5,262 nt of DNA from RGIG6165 sp045538835 (GCA_045538835.1 JAZQEF010000013.1:1-5262); one strand, 5' to 3'; shown: positions 1 through 5,156, counted from the stretch's first letter. The notes: generated from the letters alone by a model not told the origin. Translations and numbers: made by a program.

Positions 1-3
1 TTT

Positions 4-60
4 GAAAAGAAGAAGGAGAGAAGAAGACGTTCTTTTTTCTCATTTCTTTTCTCTTTTTTT
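4..60 (+). terminator. possible imperfect terminator-like hairpin
   Basis: A purine-only arm (4-27) is followed by an almost purely pyrimidine arm (30-60, one A at 42). The two can fold around the ACGT at 27-30 with several G-T pairs, mismatches and bulges. The second arm ends in a run of seven T (54-60). This resembles a weak intrinsic terminator for a gene left of the window. The stem has low GC and is interrupted, so the fold could simply reflect the strand composition bias. Confidence 0.2.
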
Positions 61-104
61 GAAGAAGAAAAAGGGGAAAAGGGAAAAGGAGAGAGAAAGA
101 AAAA
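61..104 (+). other. 44-base uninterrupted homopurine tract
   Basis: All 44 bases are A or G on the + strand. Mirror-symmetric blocks such as AAAAGGGGAAAA and AAAAGGGAAAA lie within it. With the purine tract at 4-27 and the pyrimidine tract at 30-60, the first 104 bases are an alternating purine/pyrimidine domain. Mirror-repeat homopurine DNA can form triplex (H-DNA) structures, but whether this tract does so is unknown. No gene is seen here. Confidence 0.6.
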
Positions 105-146
105 TTGCCCTTTTGGGAAAGTTTTGATTGTCCTATGACATAGTAT

Positions 147-172
147 TTTCCGAAAAAACAATTTTTCGGAAA
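147..172. repeat. perfect 11-bp inverted repeat of the TTTTTCGGAA motif
   Basis: Positions 147-157 are the exact reverse complement of 162-172, with a 4-base loop (ACAA, 158-161). The arms are the same motif, TTTTTCGGAAA, that forms the tandem array at 297-351, here in opposed orientations. It could be a DNA dyad for a dimeric protein or an RNA hairpin in the operon leader. No T tract follows the stem, so it is not a terminator on the + strand. Confidence 0.7.
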
Positions 173-240
173 GGAAATTCGGAAAACGAGATAAAAAGAT
201 AACCAAAAGGAGTAGAAATAAACGAAAAAGTGCATAAAAA

Positions 241-304
241 TCGGGGTAAAAGTCCCGAAAAAATAAAAAATCGGGAACATTTTCCCGAAAAATCAATTTT
301 TCGG
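241..304. repeat. chain of overlapping, mutually exclusive inverted repeats
   Basis: Three hairpins can form in succession: 241-246 with 253-258 (one G-T pair), 271-277 with 282-288 (7 bp, loop CATT), and 285-292 with 297-304 (8 bp, loop TCAA). The arm at 271-276 can also pair with 253-258, and the second and third hairpins share bases 285-288, so only some can form together. The arms are variants of TCGGGA/TCCCGA and CCGAAAAA/TTTTTCGG. The arrangement fits either opposed protein-binding sites or a structured leader RNA that switches between folds. Nothing in the sequence decides between them. Confidence 0.55.
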
Positions 305-351
305 AAGTTTTTCGGAAATTTTTCGGAGATTTTTCGGAAGTTTTTCGGAAA
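297..351 (+). repeat. five tandem copies of an 11-bp unit
   Basis: The unit is TTTTTCGGAAG with only the last two or three bases varying. Copies lie at 297-307, 308-318, 319-329, 330-340 and 341-351, with no spacer. The 11-bp period is close to one helical turn, so a protein bound to each copy would sit on the same face of DNA. The array ends three bases before the tnsA ribosome binding site. A sixth, isolated copy is at 162-172 and reverse copies lie at 146-157, 252-263 and 284-292. Confidence 0.92.
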
Positions 352-353
352 AG

Positions 354-360
354 AAAGGAG
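354..360 (+). promoter_or_regulatory. ribosome binding site deciding the tnsA start
   Basis: AAAGGAG lies seven bases before the ATG at 368 and only one base before the ATG at 362. The spacing favours 368 as the real start. The open frame continues upstream to 230, but that part reads through the CGGAA repeats and gives a repetitive peptide unlike any TnsA. Confidence 0.75.
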
Positions 361-367
361 AATGACT

Positions 368-721
368 ATGAGAACAAAAAATATCAAGGACAGGTGCACG
401 AAAAGAAAACTAAAAAAGTGTGAGGAGATAGCAAAAACATACGACAAGATACAGACAGCGTATGCAGTTATTCTCGACAGAGATCCTGATGTCAAGAGCA
501 TCAGATGTAATGTCCTTCTCGACGATGAAGACTATATGACAGATTTTCTATGCACTAAACAAGACGGCGATTTAATGGTAAGAGAATGTGTATTCAGAAG
601 TAAATTGTCACTTCCGAGAACTTGTAAATTGTTGGACATTAGCAGAGAGTATTGGCTGAAAAGAGGAGTGACCGACTGGGCAATTGTTGTTGAGAAGGAG
701 AATGATGATGGACAGGAATGA
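368..721 (+). CDS. tnsA: short TnsA-like endonuclease-fold protein of a Tn7-like transposon (117 aa)
   Basis: TnsA of Tn7 cuts the 5' transposon ends with a restriction-enzyme fold, working with TnsB so that the element moves by cut-and-paste. This protein is only the N-terminal core: 117 residues against about 270 in Tn7, with no C-terminal winged-helix domain. Landmarks are a basic N terminus, RDPDV (38-42), YMTDF with D59, VRECVFR (71-77) and REYWLKRGVTDWAIV (93-107), in the order typical of TnsA N-terminal domains. D59 matches the catalytic D114 of Tn7 TnsA. By my alignment the position of E63 is Q29, and the position of K132 is V75, next to E73. The protein may therefore use shifted residues or be catalytically altered. 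It is first in the operon and overlaps tnsB by 14 bases. Family assignment rests on motif recognition and position, not on a search. Confidence 0.78.
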   Translation: MRTKNIKDRCTKRKLKKCEEIAKTYDKIQTAYAVILDRDPDVKSIRCNVLLDDEDYMTDFLCTKQDGDLMVRECVFRSKLSLPRTCKLLDISREYWLKRGVTDWAIVVEKENDDGQE

Positions 722-2510
722 CATATTGAAAACAAAAGATGGTATTTATCGCATTTTGAAAATAGACGGCGACAGAGTGCTTGCTATTGACTGCCAAAAA
801 CGGACGATGCCTAAATTCTATCCGACAGAGTTCTTCGACAACGCAGAAACGGTAGACAACAGTATAGTTATGCCCCGTTCTGACTTTGACTCCCTCTCGC
901 CCAATCAAAAACGTATCGCACAGCAGCGGTTTTCAATGATTGCTTGGGCTGTGGCGGTAGTAGATGATGAGAAGAAGCGAAATGAGATGATAAGACATTC
1001 AGCGGAAATGTTCGGTGTCAGCAAAACCACTGTAAGAAAGTATCTGTGTGCCTATCTTGTCAGTCAGGATATATCCGTTCTTGTACATCGCCAGAAGAAA
1101 GAAAAAGAACTTACTAAAGATCAGCGAAATATGCGCTGGGCACTTAACAAGTTTTTCTATACACAACATAAAAACTCCCTCTCGACGGCCTACACGATGA
1201 TGTTGAAAGAGAAATACTGCAATGCAGAAGGTGAATTGACGGAATATTATCCGACTTTTAATCAGTTCAGATATTTTTACCGCAAGACAAGAAAACTTGA
1301 AAATTACTATATAAAGAGAGACGGTATAAAGGACTATCAAAGAAACCACCGTCCTCTCGTCGGAAATGGTGTCCAGGAGTTTGCACCTGCAATCGGAACG
1401 GCAATGCTTGACAGCACAATCTGTGATATTTACCTTGTTGATGATGCGGGCAGACTAATCGGCAGACCTGTTCTTGTTGCTGCCTGCGATGCTAATACTT
1501 CAATGTGCTTGGGGTATTCGTTATTGTTGGAAGGCGGAACGTATTCGCTACAGAACTTAATGCTTAATATCCTTGAGCATAAGGCTTTATTATGTGAGAA
1601 AATGGGAATTGTCATAAAGTCTGAACAATGGAATGTCCGCGAACTTCCGAGAGTTATGGTCACAGATGGAGGAAGTGAATACAAGGGTCATACCTTTTCG
1701 CAGATTGCAGAACTTGGAATCACTTTGGTTAATCTTCCTCCGTACAGACCTGATTTGAAAGGCTCGGTGGAGAAACTTTTTGACCTTGTTCAAAACTCAT
1801 ATAAAGATGTTCTAAAAGGTAAAGGTATCATAATGCCTGATTACCAGGAGCGCGGTGCACACGATTACCGCAAAGATGCGGTGCTGACCCTCTCGGAGTT
1901 TGAAAGAATAGTGGTTCGTTGTATTGTTTACTACAACTGCGAAAGGGTAATAAAAAACTTTCCGTATACTTCCGAAATGTTGGAGGCAGGAGTAAAACCC
2001 TACGCCAATGAAATCTGGAACTACAAGAAAAATGATGAGGCTGACAATCTGATTTCTGTCACACAGAAAGAGTTGATTTTGACATTGCTTCCAAGAACGA
2101 CGGGAAAATTCACTCGTTTCGGTTTGAGGGTAAATCATCTGCGATACTATGCCGAAGGCTATACGGAACGTTTTCTCGAGGGCGGTGATGTAATCGTATC
2201 ATATAACCCCGAAAACTGCGGCAAAGTCTGGCTTAAAGATTGCTACGGTACTTTTGTCGAGTTTGCTTTAATAGAAAGCCGCTATGATAATATGTCCCTC
2301 TCGGAGGTTAAAGAGTTAAAGCAAAAGCAAAAACAGATAGAAAACGATGCAATAAGAGAAAATTACACCGCGAGAATTGAACTTCTAAAGTATATTGAAA
2401 CGGTGTCTTCAAAGCCCACGGGTGACGTAAATATAAAGGGAATTCGTAAGGCAAAACAGTCCGCCAAGAGAAAATTACACCGCGATATTGGAGGTGAACT
2501 TGATGATTGA
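708..2510 (+). CDS. tnsB: TnsB-like DDE transposase (600 aa)
   Basis: TnsB binds the transposon ends, cuts the 3' strands and joins them to target DNA using an RNase H-like DDE domain. From M1 at 708: a small beta-rich N-terminal region (1-50), a helix-turn-helix around 98-117 (AEMFGVSKTTVRKYL), a second helical DNA-binding region about 135-170, then the catalytic core. The catalytic residues are D235 (MLDSTICD), D320 (VTDGGSE) and E355 (KGSVEKLF), a D-D(34)-E spacing. A Mu-type C-terminal beta-barrel lies at about 452-527. A charged, helical tail (535-600) is where known TnsB proteins contact TnsC. The start at 708 is chosen from GAAGGAG at 694-700, seven bases upstream; ATGs at 702 and 705 are in frame, and a TTG start at 684 is less likely. 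The length is a little under that of Tn7 TnsB (702 aa). The last part contains the 20-bp DNA repeat described separately. Confidence 0.93.
   Translation: MDRNDILKTKDGIYRILKIDGDRVLAIDCQKRTMPKFYPTEFFDNAETVDNSIVMPRSDFDSLSPNQKRIAQQRFSMIAWAVAVVDDEKKRNEMIRHSAEMFGVSKTTVRKYLCAYLVSQDISVLVHRQKKEKELTKDQRNMRWALNKFFYTQHKNSLSTAYTMMLKEKYCNAEGELTEYYPTFNQFRYFYRKTRKLENYYIKRDGIKDYQRNHRPLVGNGVQEFAPAIGTAMLDSTICDIYLVDDAGRLIGRPVLVAACDANTSMCLGYSLLLEGGTYSLQNLMLNILEHKALLCEKMGIVIKSEQWNVRELPRVMVTDGGSEYKGHTFSQIAELGITLVNLPPYRPDLKGSVEKLFDLVQNSYKDVLKGKGIIMPDYQERGAHDYRKDAVLTLSEFERIVVRCIVYYNCERVIKNFPYTSEMLEAGVKPYANEIWNYKKNDEADNLISVTQKELILTLLPRTTGKFTRFGLRVNHLRYYAEGYTERFLEGGDVIVSYNPENCGKVWLKDCYGTFVEFALIESRYDNMSLSEVKELKQKQKQIENDAIRENYTARIELLKYIETVSSKPTGDVNIKGIRKAKQSAKRKLHRDIGGELDD
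2354..2373 (+). repeat. 20-bp exact direct repeat, copy 1
   Basis: The sequence AAGAGAAAATTACACCGCGA recurs exactly at 2466-2485, 112 bases later. Since 112 is not a multiple of three, the two copies are read in different frames: here as IRENYTAR, there as KRKLHRD. Conservation is therefore at the DNA or RNA level and not protein-driven. Confidence 0.95.
2466..2485 (+). repeat. 20-bp exact direct repeat, copy 2, just upstream of the tnsC ribosome binding site
   Basis: This copy is identical to 2354-2373. It ends four bases before GGAGGTG (2490-2496), the tnsC Shine-Dalgarno, so it would lie in the mRNA right before tnsC translation begins. A protein or an RNA pairing with it could affect tnsC expression; this is inference from position. 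Confidence 0.95.
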
Positions 2511-3726
2511 TATTATAAGCATAATGCCGAAAATGCTGACTGGAGAAGAACTTGATAAGGCCCTTGAAATATTACCCGAATACGACGAGAGCATCAGAGA
2601 TAAGAGCGTTCCCGAAAGACTTGTTGCTCTGCAGGACATATATAAAATCTATGTGCCGAGCAATATGACAAGAGAGATTTACACCAAAATGTACCTGTCC
2701 CTTCTTCGATCTCTGCAGAAAAAACAGTCAATACTTGCCGTCAGACAGTATAGCGAAAACAGCAAGATGATTCGCTGGAAATCTTATGAAAGCATAATCG
2801 GCGGGAGCGATTCATTTACATTGATAGGTCCAAGCGGCGTAGGCAAAAGTTCAGCCGTCAGCCGTGTTGTCAACATACTTACCGAAAGTCCTGTCATTGA
2901 GATTAACAATTCAAAAGTCATTCCTTGTTTGCAGGTTCAGGCACCTGCGGATAGTTCGATAAAAGGACTTTTGCTTGAGATTTTACGAAAGGCAGATGAG
3001 GTTCTCGGAACACACCACCACGAAAACGCTATTCGCTCACACTCTACAACGGATATGCTCATCGGAACAGTAAGCCAGGTGGCACTCAATCACATAGGAC
3101 TTATGATTATTGATGAAATACAGAATGTGGTAAACAGCAAAAACGGAAGGGCGATTGTCGGAACGCTTACACAGTTGATAAACAATTCGGGCGTGTCAAT
3201 TGCAATGGTCGGCACACCTGAAAGCACCGTGTTTTTCGATAGCGCAATGATGCTTGCAAGGCGTTCTCTCGGACTTAATTACTCGGCTATGGAATACGGT
3301 GATGATTTCAGGAACTTCTGCAGAATACTTATTTCTTATTGCTATGTAAAAGAAACACCAACAATAGACGAGGCAATGCTTTTATGGCTGTATAACCATT
3401 CTCAAGGCAATGTAAGTGTTGTGGTGTCCCTTATCCACGATGCGCAGGAAATGGCTGTTTTGGAGGGAACAGAACGGCTTGATGTGGCGTCACTTACAAA
3501 GGCATTTGAAAGCAGAATGACAATGCTACACGACTATATTTCACCAAACAAAACAAAAGCCTCTCTCCCAAAAAAGAAGAAGACAGAAAAGCCCACAGTA
3601 AGAGAAAACTACATCGGCGATAACATCAGCATTCTTGAGATTTCTTCAAACGCCAAGAAAAGTGGTTGCAACATTGTTTCAGAATTGAAAAAGATGGGAA
3701 TTGAAATATTGGAGGTGGCAATATGA
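2503..3726 (+). CDS. tnsC: TnsC-like AAA+ ATPase, transposition regulator (407 aa)
   Basis: TnsC forms an ATP-dependent oligomer on target DNA. It receives the site signal from TniQ/TnsD, then activates TnsA and TnsB. From M1 at 2503, the Walker A motif GPSGVGKS is at 109-116, Walker B LMIIDE at 200-205, a sensor-1 type strand MVGTPES at 235-241 and an arginine pair R253-R254 in LARRSLG, a possible Arg finger. The N-terminal ~100 residues form a helical region. The C-terminal tail (about 350-407) has a KKKK patch (357-360) and a VRENY peptide (366-370) that echoes the TnsB tail. Tn7 TnsC is longer (555 aa) while type V-K TnsC is shorter (about 276 aa). The start is set by GGAGGTG at 2490-2496, six bases upstream; it overlaps the tnsB stop by eight bases, implying coupled translation. 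A TTG at 2488 in frame is less likely. Confidence 0.92.
   Translation: MIDIISIMPKMLTGEELDKALEILPEYDESIRDKSVPERLVALQDIYKIYVPSNMTREIYTKMYLSLLRSLQKKQSILAVRQYSENSKMIRWKSYESIIGGSDSFTLIGPSGVGKSSAVSRVVNILTESPVIEINNSKVIPCLQVQAPADSSIKGLLLEILRKADEVLGTHHHENAIRSHSTTDMLIGTVSQVALNHIGLMIIDEIQNVVNSKNGRAIVGTLTQLINNSGVSIAMVGTPESTVFFDSAMMLARRSLGLNYSAMEYGDDFRNFCRILISYCYVKETPTIDEAMLLWLYNHSQGNVSVVVSLIHDAQEMAVLEGTERLDVASLTKAFESRMTMLHDYISPNKTKASLPKKKKTEKPTVRENYIGDNISILEISSNAKKSGCNIVSELKKMGIEILEVAI
3600..3620 (+). repeat. imperfect third copy of the tnsB 20-bp repeat, in the 3' part of tnsC
   Basis: Relative to 2354-2373 this stretch has two substitutions and one inserted base. It encodes VRENYIGDN, close to IRENYTAR encoded by copy 1 but unlike the KRKLHRD of copy 2. 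Either the peptide or the DNA may be the conserved item here. Confidence 0.55.
3711..3717 (+). promoter_or_regulatory. tniQ ribosome binding site inside tnsC
   Basis: GGAGGTG lies five bases before the ATG at 3723 and within the last codons of tnsC. Together with the ATGA stop/start overlap (3723-3726) it fixes the tniQ start and indicates translational coupling. Confidence 0.8.
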
Positions 3727-5066
3727 TAGCATTCTTTCCCGAGGCTTACCACGATGAACTTCTTTATTCTTTACTTTCCCGTTATCATCAAAGGTCCGGA
3801 AATGCAAGATTTGTTTTCACGGCTGAAGAACTTTATCGAAACGGAAAACTTACGCACCCGTCAATAGACTTTGTAAATGCATTTACTGACGATGCGATGA
3901 ATTGGCTGACAAGAGTAAAACCGTGGGGAATTGTGGCAGAACAACATACAATGTTTCCTGCTCTCATTCGCTTTCTCCCTCTCGGAAGAAGAAAAGAAGC
4001 GGAAGAAGGAGTAAGAAGACAGAACGGGAATTGGAAAAATCTTATGTGCCTTCCCGTTTTGGAGGAGAGAAGATATCTCCGTTTTTGTCCTCAATGTGCA
4101 AAAGAAGACAGAGAGGAAAGAGGGGAAACCTACTGGCACAGAGAACATCAGATTCCACGTGTTCGTGTTTGTCCGAAGCATAGACTGTTTTTAGAGAACA
4201 GTAGTATCCCGATACATTCAAAAACAACACCGGGACTTTTCGATGCCGAGAGTACTGTGCCGGAAAATGCGTTTTACAGACTTTGTGAAAATGAAATAGA
4301 GATAGAATTCACACAGTATGTTCTTGATGTGTTCGGACAACCTGTTGATGCTCAAACCGACTTTTCCATAAATACCTTCTTGCACGCCAAAATAAAACCT
4401 GAATACAAAAACAAATCAGGAATTATCAGAAATATGGAAAGTTTCTACAAAGATTACACACAGTTTTATGACGATATGCCGACAATGTCCCAAACCTATA
4501 TGCAGAAGATTTTTAACGGCTATATGTACGATGTATATTATATACTTCAAATTGCTTTCTTTATTGGTGTTTCCGTATATGACATTACTCACATTCCCTC
4601 TCAAAGCAAGGAGTATAACGAACTATACAAGCGTCTTGCAGAAAAACACAATCTTGACTATTCGGTTGTTGCTGACATTGCCGAAGAAATATTAAAACTA
4701 AAAGCCCCGAAAGTTTGTAACATTTCGGGACAGAGAAGAAGGGAATATGAAAAACTTGACGAAGAACTACTTCCAAAGGTTAAAGCGGTTGTTGACGAAA
4801 TAGTAGGGAAGGAGGGCAAACCCGAACGGGTGTCGCCGACTAAGATTCAAAGACTTATGGGACTTCCACAGAAGCAATTTAACAAACTTCCGAAGTGCAG
4901 AATGTATATAGAAAGCAAAGCCGAAACCCAGGAAGAATACCACAAAAGAAAGGTTGAATGGGCGGTGAAGGAAATTGAAAGGAGGGGCGGAATAGTCACA
5001 GTTTCAAAAGTGATGAAACTAACGAATATGAGGAAAGGGGAGATAGAAAAAACACTTGTTATTTAA
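3723..5066 (+). CDS. tniQ: TniQ/TnsD-family target-site selector (447 aa)
   Basis: TniQ-domain proteins bring the transposition machinery to its target. TnsD of Tn7 reads a fixed chromosomal site, while shorter TniQ proteins adapt to CRISPR complexes. The N terminus (FFPEAYHDELLYSLLSRYH, 4-22) is the hallmark of the TniQ domain. A zinc-binding set follows: C122-P-Q-C125 and C150-P-K-H153, with H139 and H142 between. The remaining ~290 residues include helical segments at about 300-325 and 345-362, a putative helix-turn-helix at 371-395 (SPTKIQRLMGLPQKQF) and a second near the end at 422-445 (GIVTVSKVMKLTNMRKGEI). The length is close to TnsD (508 aa) and well above minimal TniQ, so direct site-specific DNA binding is the better guess. 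It is the last gene of the operon and is followed after 47 bases by half of a tRNA-fMet gene, a plausible target. The assignment to TniQ is firm; the TnsD-like mode and the target are inference. Confidence 0.88.
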   Translation: MIAFFPEAYHDELLYSLLSRYHQRSGNARFVFTAEELYRNGKLTHPSIDFVNAFTDDAMNWLTRVKPWGIVAEQHTMFPALIRFLPLGRRKEAEEGVRRQNGNWKNLMCLPVLEERRYLRFCPQCAKEDREERGETYWHREHQIPRVRVCPKHRLFLENSSIPIHSKTTPGLFDAESTVPENAFYRLCENEIEIEFTQYVLDVFGQPVDAQTDFSINTFLHAKIKPEYKNKSGIIRNMESFYKDYTQFYDDMPTMSQTYMQKIFNGYMYDVYYILQIAFFIGVSVYDITHIPSQSKEYNELYKRLAEKHNLDYSVVADIAEEILKLKAPKVCNISGQRRREYEKLDEELLPKVKAVVDEIVGKEGKPERVSPTKIQRLMGLPQKQFNKLPKCRMYIESKAETQEEYHKRKVEWAVKEIERRGGIVTVSKVMKLTNMRKGEIEKTLVI

Positions 5067-5083
5067 CTTTCAGCGTTGTCATA

Positions 5084-5106
5084 TTTGTGCCAGAAAACGG
5101 CACAAA
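5084..5106. repeat. 8-bp perfect inverted repeat between tniQ and the tRNA fragment
   Basis: TTTGTGCC (5084-5091) and GGCACAAA (5099-5106) are exact reverse complements with a 7-base loop (5092-5098). There is no following T tract, so it is a poor intrinsic terminator. It may be part of a transposon end: read on the minus strand from 5104 the sequence starts TGTGCC, and Tn7-like ends start with 5'-TGT. It could equally be a dyad for a binding protein. Confidence 0.6.
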
Positions 5107-5113
5107 CGTGGAA

Positions 5114-5155
5114 ATAACCCGAAGGTCGCCCATTCAAATCCTGCCCCTGCAACCA
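5114..5155 (+). pseudogene. 3' half of an initiator tRNA-fMet gene, not functional as it stands
   Basis: The sequence matches bacterial tRNA-fMet from the second anticodon base to the end: ATAA of the anticodon loop (5114-5117), CCCGA stem (5118-5122), AGGTC variable region (5123-5127), T loop TTCAAAT (5133-5139), T stem CCTGC (5140-5144), acceptor CCCTGCA (5145-5151), A and encoded CCA (5153-5155). Read on the minus strand it gives QGQDLNGRPSGY, close to the spurious peptide GQDLNLRPSGYEPDELPDCSTPR-type product known from antisense tRNA-fMet. The 5' half is absent: no partner for the acceptor strand lies about 76 bases upstream. In the T stem the 5' strand reads GCCCA (5128-5132) where GCAGG would pair, leaving only two of five pairs. 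It is either a target scar next to a transposon end or an attachment-site remnant. Confidence 0.85.
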
Positions 5156-5156
5156 A

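Larger units (their letters stand above)
140..351. promoter_or_regulatory. candidate transposon end and operator (TnsB-site cluster) upstream of tnsA
   Basis: In Tn7 the end next to tnsA carries overlapping TnsB-binding sites that also control tnsABC expression. This region has the expected place and texture: many copies of one short motif, clustered and partly tandem, directly upstream of the operon. The unit (10-11 bp) is shorter than the roughly 20-bp TnsB sites of Tn7, so a real site may span two units. No convincing -35/-10 pair was found between 105 and 350. The outer boundary is unknown; TGT at 129-131 is one untested candidate terminus. Confidence 0.35.

Noticed and set aside
129..140. 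TATGACA at 134-140 as terminal inverted repeat with TGTCATA at 5077-5083
   Set aside because: A 7-base inverted match between two intergenic regions of this size is easily due to chance, and the flanking bases and distances to a TGT terminus do not agree between the sides.
105..240. Promoter for the operon, for example TTGATT (124-129) with TAGTAT (141-146)
   Set aside because: The spacing is 11 bases, far from 16-18, and other -35/-10 pairings tried in the region were no better. A promoter probably exists but cannot be placed from the sequence.
297..351. Tandem repeats considered as a CRISPR array
   Set aside because: The units are 11 bp with no unique spacers, and no cas genes are present in the window.
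230..367. Upstream extension of the tnsA reading frame to a GTG at 230
   Set aside because: The extra 46 residues are a translation of the CGGAA repeat field, no ribosome binding site suits 230, and AAAGGAG at 354-360 is ideally placed for the ATG at 368.
133..501. 122-residue open frame on the minus strand
   Set aside because: It is rich in Phe, Ser and Leu because it reads the A/G-rich leader and tnsA backwards. It has no credible start context or known motif.
999..2138. Several minus-strand open frames opposite tnsB
   Set aside because: They lie fully within a DDE transposase with an intact catalytic triad, and none has a ribosome binding site or a recognisable product.
3902..4183. 93-residue + strand open frame inside tniQ
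   Set aside because: It overlaps the TniQ zinc-finger region, which has clear protein-level motifs in its own frame. The alternative peptide is Arg/Lys/Ser-rich without recognisable features.
5080..5155. A complete tRNA gene ending at the CCA
   Set aside because: No 5' acceptor strand (such as GCAGGG) occurs about 76 bases upstream, the D arm is missing, and the T stem is broken. Only the 3' half is present.
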